Assembly (NCBI GenBank): GCA_002479455.1
Contig: DLNB01000009.1
Location: 700 to 40,651 of the forward strand
Direction of reading: 5' to 3'
DNA from: Acetothermia bacterium UBA7521
Lineage (GTDB): Bacteria; Bipolaricaulota; Bipolaricaulia; Bipolaricaulales; Bipolaricaulaceae
Length of the DNA: 39,952 nucleotides
The notes beneath the pieces were generated by a model. It did not search any database, was not told the origin of the DNA, and saw only the letters and a list, made by a program, of their open reading frames with translations. Within the stretch, counting starts at the first letter, position 1. Every line of letters starts with the position of its first letter. The translations under genes were made by a program, and so were the position numbers. Positions 8,098 through 15,969 of the stretch are shown here, in pieces.

Positions 8098-8239
8098 GTG
8101 TCCGTACCTCCTCAGCCCCATCGTACCGAGTCCGACCGGGTTGGGCGAACCGGGCACGCACATGGGGTCTACCCTGCACTCCACAGGACAGGCCTATGCT
8201 TCACCCCCCCAGAAGCCATGAAGGAGACCCAGGAAAGGT

Positions 8240-8258
8240 AGCACCCCGCCCCGGTGCT
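8240..8258 (-). terminator. possible terminator after fusA
   Basis: Stem AGCACC/GGTGCT with a 7-base GC loop, 33 bases past the fusA stop, followed on the minus strand by ACCTTTCC. The U-run is poor, so it is a weak intrinsic terminator at best. Confidence 0.4.
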
Positions 8259-8290
8259 TCCGCAGCTTCACACGTATGCTATGACCCGCT

Positions 8291-10372
8291 CTACGATCCG
8301 GCGTCCTTGGTGTTGCGGCGAGCGACGATCTCCTCGGCCAGGGCGTGGGGGACCGCTTCGTAGCGCGCGAAGCGCATCGAGAACTCGCCCCGGCCGCTGG
8401 TGAGACCGCGGATCTCGGTCGTGTACCCGAACATCGCCGCGAGGGGCACCTCAGCGTGGACAATCTGCGTCTTGCCCTTGGGTTCGAGGGCCACGATCCG
8501 GCCCCGCCGAGCAGCGAGGCTTCCCAACACCGCCCCCACGTCCGCCTCCGGCACGGTGACTTCGACCTCCATCACCGGCTCCAGAAGCCGGATCCCCGCC
8601 CGTCGGCACGCGTCGCGGAACGAGGCCGCAGCGCACGTGCGAAACGCCTGCTCCGAGGAGTCCACGTCGTGCGCCGATCCATCGAGGAGCGCCACGTGGA
8701 CGTCCACCATCGGAAACCGGGCATAGGGCCCCTCGGCCATCGCCTCGACGATCCCCCGCTCCACTGCCGGAATGTACTCCCGCGGCACCCTGCCGCCCAC
8801 GACCTTGTTCGTGAACTCGAACCCAGCCCCCGGACCCGCGGGCACGACGCGGAGAACCACGTGGGCGTACTGCCCGTGGCCGCCGGTCTGCTTCACGAGC
8901 TTCCCTTCGTGCTCGACGGCGCCGATGACCGTCTCCCGGTACGCGACCTGAGGCTGGCCGGTCGTTACCTCAACCCCGAATTCCCGCCGCAACCGGTCTA
9001 CGATGATCTCCAGGTGCAGCTCGCCCATGCCGGAGATGACCACGTCGCCGGTCTCGGCATTGGGGCGCACGACGAACGTCGGGTCCTCTGCCGACAGGTC
9101 GGCAAGTCCACGGCCGAGCTTGTCGCTGTCGGTCCGCCGGGCGGGAGCGATCGCGAGGTCCACCACAGGCGCCGGGAACTCGATCGGGGCGAGCACGATC
9201 GGTCTCTCTTCGTTCGCCAGAGTGTCTCCGGTGTAGGTATCGCCCAAGCCGACTGCGGCGCCCACCTCGCCGGCGCGCAGCTCCTCGACCGGCTCGCGGT
9301 GATCGGCGTGCATCCGGAACAAACGCCCGATGCGCTGCCGCTTGTCACGGCCGGCGTTGAGCACGAACTCCCCACCGCGCAGGACGCCCGAATACACCCG
9401 CAGGTACGTAAGCTTGCCCACGTGCCGGTCGGCCTGGACCTTGAACGCAAGGGCCGACAGCGGCTCGTCGTCGCGCGCCTGGCGCTCCTCTTCTTTGTCC
9501 GCCCACGTTCCTACCACAGCCGGCAGGTCGGCGGGGGAGGGAAGGAAGTCGACCACCGCGTCGAGCAGCCGCCGAACTCCCTTGTTGCGAAACGCGGACC
9601 CCGCAAGGACCGGGATCAGCCGACCCTCCACGGTCGCCTTGCGCAGAGCCGCCACAACCTCCTCCACACTCGGCAGTTCACCCGCGAGGTACTTCTCAAG
9701 GAGTTGGTCGTTCTCCTCACTTGCCCGCTCGAGGAGGGCGTCCCGCGCCATCTGAGCCTCCTCCGCAAGCGCCGTTGGGACCGGGGCGACCTCGATTTCC
9801 ATCCCATTCGCGCCCTCGCGGTAGTAGATCGCCTCCATCCGCAAGAGATCGACCAGACCCGCGAAGTCTTCCTCGGCGCCGATCGGGATCACCACCGGCG
9901 CCGCTCGCGCGCCAAGTTGATCACGGATTTCGCGAACCACGCCCCAGAAGTCGGCCCCAGTGCGGTCCATCTTGTTCACGAACGCGATCCGCGGCACGTG
10001 GTACCGCTCCGCTTGTCTCCACACGGCCTCCGACTGGGGCTGAACCCCGCCCACCGCACAGAACAACGCCACCATCCCGTCCACCACGCGCAGACAGCGC
10101 TCGACCTCGGCGGTGAAGTCCACGTGCCCCGGCGTGTCGATCACGTTGACCCGGTGTCCCTTCCACTCCGTGGTCGTTGCTGCAGAGGTGATGGTGATTC
10201 CCCGCTCCCGCTCCTGGGGCATCCAGTCCATCGTCGCCTGTCCCGCGTCCACCTCGCCGATGCGGTGGGTGCGGCCTGTGAAGTACAGGATGCGTTCCGT
10301 AACCGTGGTCTTGCCGGCGTCGATGTGCGCCGCGATCCCGATGTTGCGAACCTTCGCGATGTCGTGCCCCAC
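8291..10372 (-). CDS. fusA: translation elongation factor G
   Basis: A 693-residue GTPase that drives ribosomal translocation. All G motifs are present: AHIDAGKTT at residues 15-23, the switch region QERERGITI, DTPGHVDF, and NKMDR. Domains II to V follow, with the family hallmarks GELHLEI and, near the C-terminus, FGYTTEIRGLTSGRGEFSMRF. Length is normal. It starts with GTG at 10372; GGAGGAG lies ten bases upstream. It stands alone, without rpsL, rpsG or tuf, unlike the classical str operon. This might mean a second EF-G gene elsewhere, or that the operon is broken up in this lineage. A promoter and a leader of about 130 bases lie upstream. Confidence 0.96.
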   Translation of the reverse strand: MGHDIAKVRNIGIAAHIDAGKTTVTERILYFTGRTHRIGEVDAGQATMDWMPQERERGITITSAATTTEWKGHRVNVIDTPGHVDFTAEVERCLRVVDGMVALFCAVGGVQPQSEAVWRQAERYHVPRIAFVNKMDRTGADFWGVVREIRDQLGARAAPVVIPIGAEEDFAGLVDLLRMEAIYYREGANGMEIEVAPVPTALAEEAQMARDALLERASEENDQLLEKYLAGELPSVEEVVAALRKATVEGRLIPVLAGSAFRNKGVRRLLDAVVDFLPSPADLPAVVGTWADKEEERQARDDEPLSALAFKVQADRHVGKLTYLRVYSGVLRGGEFVLNAGRDKRQRIGRLFRMHADHREPVEELRAGEVGAAVGLGDTYTGDTLANEERPIVLAPIEFPAPVVDLAIAPARRTDSDKLGRGLADLSAEDPTFVVRPNAETGDVVISGMGELHLEIIVDRLRREFGVEVTTGQPQVAYRETVIGAVEHEGKLVKQTGGHGQYAHVVLRVVPAGPGAGFEFTNKVVGGRVPREYIPAVERGIVEAMAEGPYARFPMVDVHVALLDGSAHDVDSSEQAFRTCAAASFRDACRRAGIRLLEPVMEVEVTVPEADVGAVLGSLAARRGRIVALEPKGKTQIVHAEVPLAAMFGYTTEIRGLTSGRGEFSMRFARYEAVPHALAEEIVARRNTKDAGS

Positions 10373-10606
10373 GTCTGATCGACTCCTCCGTCGTCCAACG
10401 AAACCGCGTCCACCCTAACTGAGGGAGAGAGGGTTTCTGCTTCCCATCAACCTCTGAATTCGCTTGCGGGCGCTCCGCAGCAAGGCAAGGGAGAACTACA
10501 GGAAGGTTAGGATAGACGATTGCGTCCCTAAGTCAACCTGCGGAGCCGAACGCGGGCTACTCGGGGGTGTGCCCCTTCCCTAATCTGCACCGGGACGGCG
10601 GTGTCC
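10373..10606. other. fusA upstream region and leader
   Basis: Holds the fusA promoter (10510-10537) and about 130 bases of untranslated leader on the minus strand. I can see no riboswitch or obvious attenuator; the short repeats CTTGC/GCAAG in the leader could pair. The remaining 70 bases up to the next gene show nothing. Confidence 0.4.
10510..10537 (-). promoter_or_regulatory. promoter of fusA
   Basis: Minus strand TTGACT (10537-10532), 16 bases, TATCCT (10515-10510). Initiation near 10503 would give a leader of about 130 bases before the GTG at 10372. Confidence 0.6.
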
Positions 10607-11107
10607 CTAGTACAGCCAGCCGTGGTCGAGTCCGATCCGAACGAGAGTTCTGACCTTCCCTTCTTGCGTCGGGCAACGCGGGTTGGGGGCGATTACCCCA
10701 AGCCCTGCCGCCACGGCGCCGAGGGCGATGACGAGGTTGCCTGCCTCATACCCCTGCAGGCCGAGCCAGTACCCGCCTCCCACGAACGCCAGGCCGCCGA
10801 GGATGAGTCCATACCTCGCCGACCGGCACGACGTGAGCTCCCGTTGGGCGCTCCCCATTGCCTTGCGCCACTCCGCCTCCGACACTCGGGGAACAACAAC
10901 CGGATCCGTACTGAACTCCACCCGTGCCACATCGGTCAGGGGAAAGGACGCCTGGATTCCGCCCGTCGCACACCATTTCACAGAACCCGCCGTTACCCCA
11001 CACAGCTCTCCTGCTACGCTCTGTCCGCTCTTCAGGTGAAGGGTATCGGCACATGCTGAAACACCTACCAGGAGCGCACAACCCCATAGCCACCATCGTC
11101 GTGTCAT
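10607..11107 (-). CDS. small secreted protein with C-terminal hydrophobic segments
   Basis: A 166-residue protein with a signal peptide (MTRRWWLWGCALLVGVSACAD) that contains two cysteines, one in SAC, so a lipoprotein is possible but the box is poor. The mature N-terminus, LHLKSGQSVAGELCGVTAGSVKWC, has the short beta pattern common in envelope proteins that begin with a hydrophobic LKxG motif. Two hydrophobic stretches follow (LILGGLAFVGGGYWLGL and LVIALGAVAAGLGVIA), which may anchor it in the membrane. GGGAGGT lies eight bases before the ATG. It follows pgsA on the same strand after 103 bases. No family recognised. Confidence 0.65.
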   Translation of the reverse strand: MTRRWWLWGCALLVGVSACADTLHLKSGQSVAGELCGVTAGSVKWCATGGIQASFPLTDVARVEFSTDPVVVPRVSEAEWRKAMGSAQRELTSCRSARYGLILGGLAFVGGGYWLGLQGYEAGNLVIALGAVAAGLGVIAPNPRCPTQEGKVRTLVRIGLDHGWLY

Positions 11108-11210
11108 CGAACGACCTCCCTGGGGATCCCCCAGCGGTTTATAGAGGGACACTCGGGGAGAAGGGAGGTCGCAGGACCCCCACCAACGCCCCCTCTGTCC
11201 GGCCTCGCCC

Positions 11211-11765
11211 TCACCGCCGCACCGACATCCCGCGGAACACCCGCCGGCCACGCCAGAAATACTCCACGCCCGAAATGATGGCCAACGCCACAGCGAGATA
11301 GAGGAACGCTTCCTTCAATTGGTGCCCCCACGGCCCAAGGCCGAAGTACCGCGTGGCGAGGATGAACAGGACAAGTCCGATGTGCGAGAACGTCTTCAGC
11401 TTGCCGAGGATGCTTGACCGAATCGCTAATCCCTCTGCCATCGCCAGCACACGCAACCCTGTGACGAGGAACTCCCGCCCGAGGATCGTCACCACCGGCC
11501 ATGCCCGCAGTTCCCCCAGCTCCACCAGCGACACGAACGCCGCAGCCACGAGCAGCTTGTCGGCAATGGGGTCGGCGAAGGCGCCGAACGTCGTCTCCTG
11601 GCGCAACGTCCGCGCCAGGTATCCGTCCACGGCATCGGAGAGGGCGGCAAGGGCGAAGATGGCGAAAGCGAGGATCTTGAACACCGTTCCCTCGGCGTAG
11701 AGGAAGACCATGAACAGGGGCGTGGCGAGGATCCGGGCGAGAGTGATCTGGTTCGGGATCGTCAC
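11211..11765 (-). CDS. pgsA: CDP-diacylglycerol-glycerol-3-phosphate 3-phosphatidyltransferase
   Basis: A 184-residue integral membrane enzyme that makes phosphatidylglycerol phosphate from CDP-diacylglycerol and glycerol 3-phosphate, the first committed step to phosphatidylglycerol and cardiolipin. The CDP-alcohol phosphotransferase signature D-G-x2-A-R-x8-G-x3-D-x3-D is complete: SDAVDGYLAR then GAFADPIAD. Several hydrophobic segments are present. The start is GTG at 11765, giving the family-typical VTIPNQITLARI; no ribosome-binding site precedes it, and the -10 of its promoter ends six bases upstream, so the transcript should be leaderless. It is divergent from the DUF4438 gene. Confidence 0.92.
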   Translation of the reverse strand: MTIPNQITLARILATPLFMVFLYAEGTVFKILAFAIFALAALSDAVDGYLARTLRQETTFGAFADPIADKLLVAAAFVSLVELGELRAWPVVTILGREFLVTGLRVLAMAEGLAIRSSILGKLKTFSHIGLVLFILATRYFGLGPWGHQLKEAFLYLAVALAIISGVEYFWRGRRVFRGMSVRR

Positions 11766-11771
11766 GCTCGC

Positions 11772-11800
11772 AACGTAGCCCCCCGCCCGCGGGTTGTCAA
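11772..11800 (-). promoter_or_regulatory. leaderless promoter of pgsA
   Basis: Minus strand TTGACA (11800-11795), 17 bases, TACGTT (11777-11772). The GTG start codon begins at 11765, six bases past the -10, at the expected transcription start. The -35 occupies the same bases as the -35 of the divergent promoter. Confidence 0.62.
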
Positions 11801-11822
11801 TCCCGCTCTCCACGGCTAGGAT
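11794..11822 (+). promoter_or_regulatory. promoter of the DUF4438 gene
   Basis: TTGTCA (11794-11799), 17 bases, TAGGAT (11817-11822). The -35 hexamer is read from the opposite strand by the pgsA promoter, since TTGTCAA reversed is TTGACAA. Leader about 14 bases, with AGGAGG. Confidence 0.6.
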
Positions 11823-11842
11823 GGAAGCGCAAAGGAGGCACA

Positions 11843-12754
11843 GTGAAAACCAATTCGGATCGGCTCATCATGTTGTCGGTGGTGGGGGAGGTCACGAACC
11901 CCTCCATGCGGGGCTATCGAATCAGCCACGACGGGCGCCCCCTGCTCCTCCCCGGGGTCGGGGGAATCACGTACAACCTGCGGGTCGGAGACCCCGCAAT
12001 GGGCTGGGTGGCGGACCACGCCGAACCGTGTGTTTCGATCCGAAACCTGGTCAAAGACCGCGAGGGTCTGCCGCCCACGAACGACGGACTGAACTTCCTC
12101 GCCTGTGTGGGGAATGAGGCCACGGTCATCTCCGGCGACGCTAAGGGTGCCAAGGGCGTGGTCACCGGAAAGCACGGGGGAATCGAGCACGTGCTCGTCG
12201 ACTTCTCTCCCGAAGTTCTCGAGAACCTTCAGATCGGAGACAAGATTGGGATCCGATCGTTCGGAACTGGCCTCTCTCTTCTCGACCACCCCGCGGTGAA
12301 GGTGATGAACCTCGATCCGCGGATTCTCCCCAAGATGCCGATCGTGGAGAAACGGGGAACGCTGAGCGTTGCCGTCACGCACGCGGTGCCGGCCGCCCTG
12401 ATGGGTTCCGGGCTCGGCGCGGACACGTGCTATCGCGGGGACTACGATATTCAGCTCTTCGACGAGAAGACGGTGAAAGAGCACGGCCTGTCCGATCTGC
12501 GGTTGGGCGACCTGGTGGCGATCCTCGACACCGAACATTCCTACGGCCGCGTGTACCGGTCCGGGGCGCTCTCGATCGGGATCGTCGTCCACTCCGATTG
12601 CGTGATCAGCGGCCACGGACCAGGGGTGACCACGCTGTTCACGAGCGCCAACCCCCGCGCCCTGCGCTACAAGATAGCCCCCAAGGCGAACATCGCCGAC
12701 TTCCTCGGCCTGCGGAAGCCGAAAGCCCGGAGGACCGCTCGCAAAGACCGGTAA
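11843..12754 (+). CDS. DUF4438 domain protein
   Basis: A 303-residue cytoplasmic protein that I assign to DUF4438, a family known from Thermotoga and other thermophiles with structural but no firm functional data. Typical stretches are GEVTNPSMRGYRISHDG, GITYNLRVGD, VSGDAKGAKGVVTGKHGG, and DIQLFDEKTVKEHGLSDLRLGDLVAI. The GTG at 11843 has AGGAGG four bases upstream. It is a single gene, divergent from pgsA and ended before the toxin gene on the other strand. The protein is hydrophilic with no signal peptide. The family name comes from memory of its motifs, without a search. Confidence 0.8.
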   Translation: MKTNSDRLIMLSVVGEVTNPSMRGYRISHDGRPLLLPGVGGITYNLRVGDPAMGWVADHAEPCVSIRNLVKDREGLPPTNDGLNFLACVGNEATVISGDAKGAKGVVTGKHGGIEHVLVDFSPEVLENLQIGDKIGIRSFGTGLSLLDHPAVKVMNLDPRILPKMPIVEKRGTLSVAVTHAVPAALMGSGLGADTCYRGDYDIQLFDEKTVKEHGLSDLRLGDLVAILDTEHSYGRVYRSGALSIGIVVHSDCVISGHGPGVTTLFTSANPRALRYKIAPKANIADFLGLRKPKARRTARKDR

Positions 12755-12907
12755 CGCCCGAGGCAGGGTTCCGCATTGTTGCTGGCCGCCAGGAACGGAC
12801 CGGGGGCGGACAGACGATCTCTCCCTCCACAGGAGAGGACTGAGAGGTTGGGGTGATCTGACTTCCTCCGGACAGCCGGCGGTCCAGCGCGCGTACCCCT
12901 ACGGCTG

Positions 12908-13342
12908 CTACGGACTGCCAAGCCAGCGGATGGCGAGATCCACGTGCTGGGCAGCGCGGCAAAGCCTCTGGTCGGCGGTCCACAGCTCGGCCCCCGCCAT
13001 CTCCGCCAGGGCAAGGTAGTGGGCATCGTAGGTGGCGGGCTGGTCGAGGCGGGCAGCCAAGTCGAACGCGCGGAGGGAAAGGTGGAGGGGATCGAGGAGC
13101 TCGATGTCGAGGGACAGAGCCTCCTTCAGCGAACGCCGCGCATCCTGGGAGGACATCACCCCACGGACCGCCTTGCGCCGCAATGCCGAGGTCACCTCGT
13201 AGCGGAGCAACATCGGGGAGACGACCTCAACGTCCTCCCTCATCCACTCCGCCCACATGGCGAGGGCGCGCGCACTGTGGGCCTCGCTTGTCACTAAGGC
13301 GACGACGAAGCTGGCGTCAACGCAGACCGCTGATATCGGCAT
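12908..13342 (-). CDS. vapC: PIN-domain toxin (VapC family)
   Basis: A 144-residue PIN-domain ribonuclease, the toxin of a type II toxin-antitoxin pair. The four expected acidic residues are present: D9 (VDASFVVAL), E49 (RYEVTSAL), D106 (TYDAHYLALAE) and D124 (TADQRL). The start at 13342 is chosen because the PIN fold begins there; it overlaps the antitoxin gene by 26 bases, so the two are co-translated. VapC enzymes usually cleave tRNA or rRNA. The catalytic residues being intact suggests an active toxin. Target RNA unknown. Confidence 0.9.
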   Translation of the reverse strand: MPISAVCVDASFVVALVTSEAHSARALAMWAEWMREDVEVVSPMLLRYEVTSALRRKAVRGVMSSQDARRSLKEALSLDIELLDPLHLSLRAFDLAARLDQPATYDAHYLALAEMAGAELWTADQRLCRAAQHVDLAIRWLGSP

Positions 13343-13583
13343 CCCGCTTCTCTCGCCACTCGTGGATATCCCGAGTGCTGGGCGGCATCTCGCCGTACTT
13401 CCGGCGAAGAGCCCCCTGCAACGCCCCAAGCCGCTGGACGCTCTCCGACCGGTGGAGGACCCGCACTTCGCGCCGTGTGGCCTCGGCGATGACCCGCGAT
13501 CGCTCCCCACGGGGGATGCGCTTCGTGAACTCCTCCCACAGGTCCTGGGGGAAGACAACGGAAACCCGGACCTTCTTAGTCAT
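13317..13583 (-). CDS. ribbon-helix-helix antitoxin of the PIN toxin
   Basis: An 88-residue protein. The N-terminus VRVSVVFPQDLWEEFTKRIPRGERSRVIAEATRREV fits a ribbon-helix-helix DNA-binding fold: one short strand then two helices. The basic, charged C-terminus (LRRKYGEMPPSTRDIHEWREKRDADI) would wrap the toxin. It lies directly upstream of the toxin, overlapping it, and has its own promoter with a palindromic operator over the -10, consistent with autorepression by the antitoxin-toxin complex. AAGGGGG lies just before the ATG. Confidence 0.85.
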   Translation of the reverse strand: MTKKVRVSVVFPQDLWEEFTKRIPRGERSRVIAEATRREVRVLHRSESVQRLGALQGALRRKYGEMPPSTRDIHEWREKRDADISGLR

Positions 13584-13594
13584 GCAGCCCCCTT

Positions 13595-13608
13595 ATGCGT
13601 ACACGCAT
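13595..13608. promoter_or_regulatory. palindromic operator of the VapBC-type operon
   Basis: ATGCGT-AC-ACGCAT, a perfect 6-base palindrome with 2-base spacer, overlapping the end of the -10 and the likely start of transcription. Ribbon-helix-helix antitoxins typically bind such sites. Confidence 0.6.
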
Positions 13609-13634
13609 TATACACAGTTCTTGCCCCTGCACAA
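13607..13634 (-). promoter_or_regulatory. promoter of the VapBC-type operon
   Basis: Minus strand TTGTGC (13634-13629), 16 bases, TATAAT (13612-13607), a perfect -10. Transcription would start near 13600, giving a leader of about 17 bases. Confidence 0.65.
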
Positions 13635-13671
13635 GCACTCTTGCCCTGTTGTTCGAGACACTGCCCCTCTG

Positions 13672-13815
13672 ATGATCAAGCCATTCTCCGGCCGTCTCGC
13701 GGGGAACTACCGATATCGAGTGGGAAGCCTACGCATCATCTACACGGTTCTTGCCAGCGAGAGAACGGTCTACGTCCGAGCGATCGGCCCACGCGGTGAC
13801 GCGTACTTCCCCTAG
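13672..13815 (+). pseudogene. orphan C-terminal half of a RelE/ParE-family toxin
   Basis: A 47-codon frame, ATG at 13672 to TAG, reading IKPFSGRLAGNYRYRVGSLRIIYTV ... VYVRAIGPRGDAYF. This is the second half of the RelE/ParE fold (GxYRxRxGxxRIIYxxxxxxxxVxVxxIGxRxxxY). The N-terminal half, normally 40 residues, is missing upstream: that space is taken by the promoter of the antitoxin on the other strand. It is probably a remnant of a toxin-antitoxin locus, although a very short protein is possible. It converges with the barrel-like gene, the stop codons overlapping. Confidence 0.6.
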
Positions 13816-14483
13816 AACCGTAGGTTGACACCACCCGTGACCGAGAGGGCGGGCGGCGTCACGGCGAGCTTCAGATCCATAAAGTCAAGAAGCCGAAGGC
13901 ACACGCCGATCGCCACGCTCACCGGGATGCCAGACAACTCCGCCGCAAGCTTGAGACTTGGCAGCACGTCGTAGTCAGCGATTGCGTAGGGATGAAGATA
14001 CCACCCAGCTCCCTTCACGGCACCTACGGTCGCGCCGCCGTGGAACGTGAGCGCCCCCACCCGACTGCTCACCACCGCCCCGCCCTGAAGGTAGTGGAAC
14101 TCAATCCCCATCAAGCGATCCTGGAAGCCAACCCCAACAGGCACGCCCAGATCTAGGCCCGGCCCGAGGGGCAGCCGAAGCTTGGCAGAGAAGGCGTAGG
14201 TCATGTACGCGAAAGGCGGTTGAGCACCGTGCGACACCGCTATCCCAACATCAAACCAGCCAGTGATCCCGTGAGCCACGCTGACGCTGGTTGCCCTGTA
14301 CTCCAAGGGAACCGATGCGAACCCCATGACGGCGCCGATTTGCCACTCCCCACCGCGCAGCGTGTACGCCCCAATCGTGGGCGGGACGTCCCGGAACGGC
14401 GCGCCCATCCCGAATGCCGCGATGACGGTGAGCAAACCCACAACCACACCCACCACCAACAGATCCTCTCGATCCTTCCTCAT
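13812..14483 (-). CDS. barrel-like exported protein B (paralogue of 15970-16665)
   Basis: A 223-residue exported protein. A hydrophobic segment near residues 11-26 (VVGVVVGLLTVIAAFGMG) serves as signal. The mature start, FRDVPPTIGAYTLRGGEWQIG, is closely matched by HDVPPT...AYTLRARELQIG in the protein at 15970. The body alternates hydrophobic and polar residues in the manner of beta-barrels (YGITSDLQVGL-type strands), and it ends in GGVNLRF; a terminal aromatic residue is common in outer membrane barrels. It is last of the serpin cluster, 159 bases after the serpin. Outer-membrane location is inference. Confidence 0.68.
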   Translation of the reverse strand: MRKDREDLLVVGVVVGLLTVIAAFGMGAPFRDVPPTIGAYTLRGGEWQIGAVMGFASVPLEYRATSVSVAHGITGWFDVGIAVSHGAQPPFAYMTYAFSAKLRLPLGPGLDLGVPVGVGFQDRLMGIEFHYLQGGAVVSSRVGALTFHGGATVGAVKGAGWYLHPYAIADYDVLPSLKLAAELSGIPVSVAIGVCLRLLDFMDLKLAVTPPALSVTGGVNLRF

Positions 14484-14642
14484 GTGAGATCCCTCCCCAG
14501 GCCCATCGGCCTCATCCCGATCGCTCTGCGTCAGATTGCAGGCCAAAGCAAACAGAGGAGATCTTCGTCCCATTGCTCCGTTTTCGCTTCCGCAGGTTCT
14601 CCTTCCTCGACCTCCGCGCTGCTATCCCTCGCTTTCCCCCGC

Positions 14643-15920
14643 TTACTTCGCCTTAGGGTTCAGGACGCGGCCCACGAACAGGATCGCCCCAGTCATTCGG
14701 TCTTGGATTACGAAGATGAACGGCCGGTCAATCCGTAGTTCTGCCGGGGGCGGAGGCGGCGGAGACCCGACGAAAATCACTGCGGTAGCCGCTGCTGCCT
14801 CGATCCCCAGCTCGTCCACGGCAACGAACGACTTGTGGACTACCCCGCTGATCGAGAAGTCCCTTGTCCCGTCCATGCCCGAGAAGTCTGCCCCCACGCC
14901 GAACGCACTCCCCATGCCCAACGCGGAGAGCGCTCCGCCGAGCATGAACTTCGACTCGTACTCGAACTTGGGCAGGAACACGTGCACCAGCCGCGTCTCG
15001 CGGGAGGCCCAGATCGTTCCCAGGATTGTGGCGTCCAGCGAAGCCTCGAACTCGCGATACCTTGACACGTCGGGCACGAGGACCAGCATCGAACACCCAC
15101 CCGTCAGGGCAAGACTGGCCGCCTGGTAGCCATCGCCCTGGGTGTAGTACGCAGTCCGCCACCCTTCCATGGTCGGGACCCTTACCTCACCGCCATCGAG
15201 GAGGTAGAACGGTCGCTCGACAGTCAGTTCGTTGCTGAAGGGCACGGGCCACAAGGCCTTCAGGTAGATGGCATTGGCCAGGACCAGGCGGGTGATCGAG
15301 GAGATCATCCCTGGGGCAATGAGATCCTTGATCTTGCCATTCGTCTCGTTGCTCACCCAGTTGTTGATGGCGATGCGGCAGGCTTCCGGGCTCTTCGCGA
15401 AGTCCACCAGGTGAATCCCTGCCCCGTAGTTGACGGAAAGCACATCGAGGAAGTCGAGGAGAAAGGGATGCCCCTTCTGCCCCCAGAAAGAGTTGGCAAC
15501 GGTCAACCGAAACTCCCCTTCTGATTCCTCGGCACGCCGGGCCAAGTTCAGGGCGAGGGCGTTGAACGCAGCGTGCAGGCGCCCTTGCGCAAGAGTGAAT
15601 TGCAGGGCATCCGCCATCTCGGTTGCGGTGGCGCCCCGCGCGCCGGCGTAGGCCATCGCCAGGGCCAGGGAGATGCTGTACGGCGAGAAGAACAGGTTGC
15701 CCTCCTCAGTCCGCAGAACACGGAACAGATCGAGGGCGAACTCGCTGTTCCCCTCAACCAGCTGCACCAGCTCAGACTCCGCAACCTGGGGGTTCTCATC
15801 GCGGGGCTTGTTCGAGCGGACGACCTCTCCGCCGGCATCCGGAGGGAACAGCCAACACCCCGTCAACAACGCCACGGCGAAGCCCACCGTCATGAAGCAC
15901 GCAGCCACCCTTCGTGCCAT
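14643..15920 (-). CDS. serpin lipoprotein (serine protease inhibitor)
   Basis: A 425-residue serpin with an N-terminal lipoprotein signal (VGFAVALLTGC), so it would be lipid-anchored at the cell surface or periplasm. AAGGAGGT lies just before the ATG at 15920. Serpin landmarks run in order: the FSPYSISLALAMAYAGARGATATEM helix, NSFWGQ, the breach region LVLANAIYLKALW, LPKFEYES, the hinge ELGIEAAAATAV and the end DRPFIFVIQDRMTGAILFVGRVLNP. The alanine-rich hinge suggests a functional inhibitor that would insert its loop into the sheet. The scissile region FVGS followed by a run of six prolines suggests small or hydrophobic residues at P1. Target proteases unknown. It lies between two paralogous barrel-like genes. 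Confidence 0.94.
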   Translation of the reverse strand: MARRVAACFMTVGFAVALLTGCWLFPPDAGGEVVRSNKPRDENPQVAESELVQLVEGNSEFALDLFRVLRTEEGNLFFSPYSISLALAMAYAGARGATATEMADALQFTLAQGRLHAAFNALALNLARRAEESEGEFRLTVANSFWGQKGHPFLLDFLDVLSVNYGAGIHLVDFAKSPEACRIAINNWVSNETNGKIKDLIAPGMISSITRLVLANAIYLKALWPVPFSNELTVERPFYLLDGGEVRVPTMEGWRTAYYTQGDGYQAASLALTGGCSMLVLVPDVSRYREFEASLDATILGTIWASRETRLVHVFLPKFEYESKFMLGGALSALGMGSAFGVGADFSGMDGTRDFSISGVVHKSFVAVDELGIEAAAATAVIFVGSPPPPPPAELRIDRPFIFVIQDRMTGAILFVGRVLNPKAK

Positions 15921-15969
15921 CCTGACCTCCTTCATCGCGAAGAGCCCATCCTGCGCCCAAGCTTCACGG

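Noticed and set aside
8345..10378. 677-codon open frame on the plus strand opposite fusA
   Set aside because: It mirrors fusA throughout, is rich in arginine, histidine and proline, and has no family resemblance. It arises from the GC-rich codon pattern of the real gene.
10372..10503. Riboswitch in the fusA leader
   Set aside because: The leader is long enough, but no conserved riboswitch core can be made out; only short possible stems.
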